From Palsa-459 sp035937595 (GTDB lineage: Bacteria > Actinomycetota > Acidimicrobiia > Acidimicrobiales > RAAP-2): a stretch of DNA of 39,703 nt. Of this stretch, positions 37,986-39,703 are shown one piece after another (within the stretch, counting starts at the first letter, position 1; each line of letters opens with the position of its first letter). Made by a program: the position numbers and the translations under genes. Location: assembly GCA_035937595.1 (NCBI GenBank), contig DASZHS010000024.1, positions 1 to 39,703 of the forward strand. Reading direction: 5' to 3'. Below the pieces are notes generated by a model, which saw only the letters and a program-made list of their open reading frames with translations, was not told the DNA's origin and did not search any database.

Positions 37986-38551
37986 GCCTGGACCCTCGCG
38001 CAGCGGTCCTGCTCGCCGCGCTCGACGGGGTCGAGCCGATCGACCCGACCGAGCGGAGCGACCTCCGCGCGACGGCGGCCTTGCTCCGCGGCTGCGCACG
38101 GCCCTTCGACGCCGACGCCCAGCGCGACCACGTGACGGCGTCGGCGTTCGTCGTCTCCCCGCTCGGGGTCGTGCTCCTGCGCCACCGCCGGCTCGGCATC
38201 TGGGTGCAGCCCGGCGGCCACGTCGATGCGGGCGAGTCGCCCGACCAGGCCGCGCTGCGCGAGCTCGTGGAGGAGACGGGCGTGCGGGCCCGGCACCTCG
38301 AGCCCGTGACCCTCGCGCACGTCTCGGTCCACGAGGGTCCGATGGGCCACCGCCACTTCGACTGCCGCTGGCTCGTGGCGGCCACCACGACGGCGATCGC
38401 GCCGCAGGCCGGCGAGAGCGGCGAGGTGCGCTGGTTCACCCCGGACGCGGCGCTGTCGCGCTGCGCGCCCGACCTCACGGCCGGGCTGGCAAAGGCGCTC
38501 CGCGACGCGCAGCGCCTCGAGCTCCCCGAAGTGGCATCGTGGCCGCCGTGA
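37982..38551 (+). CDS. Nudix hydrolase
   Basis: This 189-residue protein carries a full Nudix box, GHVDAGESPDQAALRELVEE followed by TG, which positions the Mg-binding Glu residues for hydrolysis of a nucleoside diphosphate linked to another moiety. About 45 residues before the box, an N-terminal extension (LLAALDGVEPIDPTERSDLR) is longer than in the smallest members. The C-terminal part has HRHFDCRWLVAATT and EVRWFTPDAAL. The substrate is unknown; house-cleaning of nucleotides is plausible. The gene overlaps both neighbours by 4 bases. Confidence 0.94.
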   Translation: MSLDPRAAVLLAALDGVEPIDPTERSDLRATAALLRGCARPFDADAQRDHVTASAFVVSPLGVVLLRHRRLGIWVQPGGHVDAGESPDQAALRELVEETGVRARHLEPVTLAHVSVHEGPMGHRHFDCRWLVAATTTAIAPQAGESGEVRWFTPDAALSRCAPDLTAGLAKALRDAQRLELPEVASWPP

Positions 38552-39255
38552 ACGACGCGCTGCTCGCCCTGGCGGACCTCGACGCGGCCATCGTCCGCGC
38601 CCGCCACGCCATCGGGCACCCGCCCGCGCTGCTCGCCCAGGACGGCGCGCTCGCCGAGCTGCGCGAGCTGCGGACCCGCAAGCGCGAGCTCGACGCCCAG
38701 CTCGAGCCGCTGACCCAGCGCGTGGCGCGGCTCGAGGTGGACGGCGCCGCCGCCAGGGAGCGCGCCGCCACGATCGCGGCGCGACTCGACGCCGCCACCG
38801 GCGCGGACCGCTCACTCGAGGCCATGGTCCACGAGCGCGACGCCCTCGCCGCGCGCGCGGCCGAGCACGACGACGAGCTCCTCGCGCTCCTCCAGGAGCT
38901 CGAGCCGCTCGAGGCGCGCGACGCCGAGCTGCGCAGCGACGCCGAGCGGGTGGCGCGCCGCCGCGACGACCTCGCCCTTGAGGTCGCCGAGGAGCGTGCC
39001 CGTGCGACGGCGACCCTCGAGGCGCTGACCGCCGAGCGCCCCGCGCTCGCCGCGGCGATCGAGCCCTCGCTCCTCGCGCGCTACGAGGCGATCGCGGGAC
39101 GCGCCGGCGGGGTCGGGGCGGCACGGCTCGTCGGGGGGCGCTGCGGGGCGTGCCGGGTCACGGTGCCCGCCGCGATCGTCGACCAGCTCGAGCACGGCGC
39201 GGACCACGACGCGGTCGCGGTCTGCGACGAGTGCGGTCGGCTGCTCGTGCGCTGA
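38548..39255 (+). CDS. Coiled-coil protein with C4 zinc ribbon
   Basis: This 235-residue protein has a long helical hairpin rich in Glu, Arg and Ala (about residues 15-165, with RTRKRELDAQLEPLTQRVAR and ELLALLQELEPLEARDAELR), then a C-terminal zinc ribbon with CGAC and CDEC knuckles in GGRCGACRVTVPA and AVCDECGRLLVR. This is the CT398-type family, commonly found in actinobacteria next to RNase H/phosphoglycerate-mutase-like genes, as here. Its role is unknown; nucleic acid or protein bridging is suggested by the coiled coil. GTG 38548 overlaps the Nudix stop; GTG 38539 is possible. Its stop overlaps the next ATG. Confidence 0.9.
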   Translation: MNDALLALADLDAAIVRARHAIGHPPALLAQDGALAELRELRTRKRELDAQLEPLTQRVARLEVDGAAARERAATIAARLDAATGADRSLEAMVHERDALAARAAEHDDELLALLQELEPLEARDAELRSDAERVARRRDDLALEVAEERARATATLEALTAERPALAAAIEPSLLARYEAIAGRAGGVGAARLVGGRCGACRVTVPAAIVDQLEHGADHDAVAVCDECGRLLVR

Positions 39256-39703
39256 TGCTCGTCCTCGTGCGCCACGGCCGCACCGAGTGGAACCGCGACG
39301 GCCGGCTCGTCGGGCGCAGCGACGTCGACCTCGACGACGTCGGGCGTGACCAGGCACGGCGCTGCGCGGCCCGGCTGGGCGCGGTCGGTGAGCTGCGCAC
39401 CAGCCCGCTCCGCCGTGCGCGGGCGACCGCCGCGCTGCTCGGCCTCGACCGCGACCCCGTCGTCGACGACGCGTTCATCGAGCTCGACTACGGCGAGTGC
39501 GAGGGGCGCGAGCTGCACGAGGTGGACCCGGGGTTCTGGGCGCGCGTGCGCGAGGACCCCGCCACGCGCTGGCCCGGCGGCGAGTCGCTGGCCGACGTCC
39601 AGCGGCGCGTCGCCGCGGCGTGCGACGCGCTGTTCGCCACCGACGGCGAGGGCGCGCGCAGCGAGGACGGCGACGTGGTCGTCGTGAGCCACGTCTCGCC
39701 GAT
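39255..39703 (+). CDS. Histidine phosphatase family protein, 3' end beyond window
   Basis: The frame starts at ATG 39255, overlapping the previous stop, and is open to the end of the window (at least 149 codons). It begins with the phosphohistidine motif LVLVRHGRTEWNRDGRLVGR, followed by LRTSPLRRARATAALLGL, the acidic IELDYGECEGRELHEV and VVVVSHVSP, the second catalytic His. All four core residues of the branch 1 family (RHG, Arg, Glu, His) are in place. Related proteins include phosphoglycerate mutases and CobC-like phosphatases; in similar loci an RNase H domain may be fused upstream, but not here. Confidence 0.93.
   Translation, partial: MLVLVRHGRTEWNRDGRLVGRSDVDLDDVGRDQARRCAARLGAVGELRTSPLRRARATAALLGLDRDPVVDDAFIELDYGECEGRELHEVDPGFWARVREDPATRWPGGESLADVQRRVAAACDALFATDGEGARSEDGDVVVVSHVSP

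Overview
The window is very GC-rich (by eye about 70%), gene-dense chromosomal DNA that looks actinobacterial. Pointers are GTG starts at most genes, 4-base GTGA/ATGA/TGATG overlaps inside operons, Thr-rich secreted linkers, and many first genes whose start codon lies 6-7 bases after a TANNNT box (leaderless transcription). The Thr-rich linkers, paired GH16 enzymes and COG4315-type protein would suit Acidimicrobiia, but this is inference. No integrase, transposase, phage gene, CRISPR array or rRNA was seen. One tRNA gene, tRNA-Val(UAC), is present.

Layout. 1-2401 (minus): a divergent sigma-factor-like protein, a Thr-rich secreted protein and a two-helix membrane protein cut by the window edge. 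2464-9822: a small acidic protein, an OafA-type acyltransferase with an SGNH domain, a lipoprotein and an unknown protein, an inositol-monophosphatase-family enzyme, tRNA-Val, a small membrane protein, an acyl-CoA synthetase and a phosphotransferase. 9931-11775: a membrane-anchored CapA-like protein and a convergent molybdenum-carrier-like protein.

11883-21041 is a surface-glycan locus. Seven overlapping genes (three GT2 glycosyltransferases, one GT4-like protein, two small membrane proteins and one large polytopic membrane protein) are bracketed by two paralogous secreted GH16 hydrolases. 21210-23987 holds an SRPBCC protein and a minus-strand operon of a duplicated COG4315-type secreted protein, an ECF sigma factor and its zinc-containing anti-sigma factor. 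24460-27618 holds a TPR-like protein, a short Erm-type rRNA methyltransferase preceded by a possible leader peptide, and a convergent Xaa-Pro aminopeptidase.

28064-31899 is a two-gene unit that I do not recognise: a two-helix protein with a Pro/Gly/Ser-rich tail, and a 937-residue protein joining a polytopic membrane domain to a large NHL beta-propeller region. 31886-34362 (minus) is a class-III aminotransferase and SDR pair resembling HpnO and HpnA of hopanoid side-chain metabolism. 34425-39703 holds an MFS transporter, an EEP-family phosphodiesterase, and a tightly overlapped run of PhzF-like, PNPOx-like, Nudix, coiled-coil/zinc-ribbon and histidine-phosphatase genes that runs off the window.

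The most interesting items are the NHL membrane module, the erm gene with its overlapping leader ORF, the sigma-like triad with palindrome and GTTCCCC repeats, the GH16-bracketed glycan locus and its palindromic promoter, and the recurring leaderless-start architecture.
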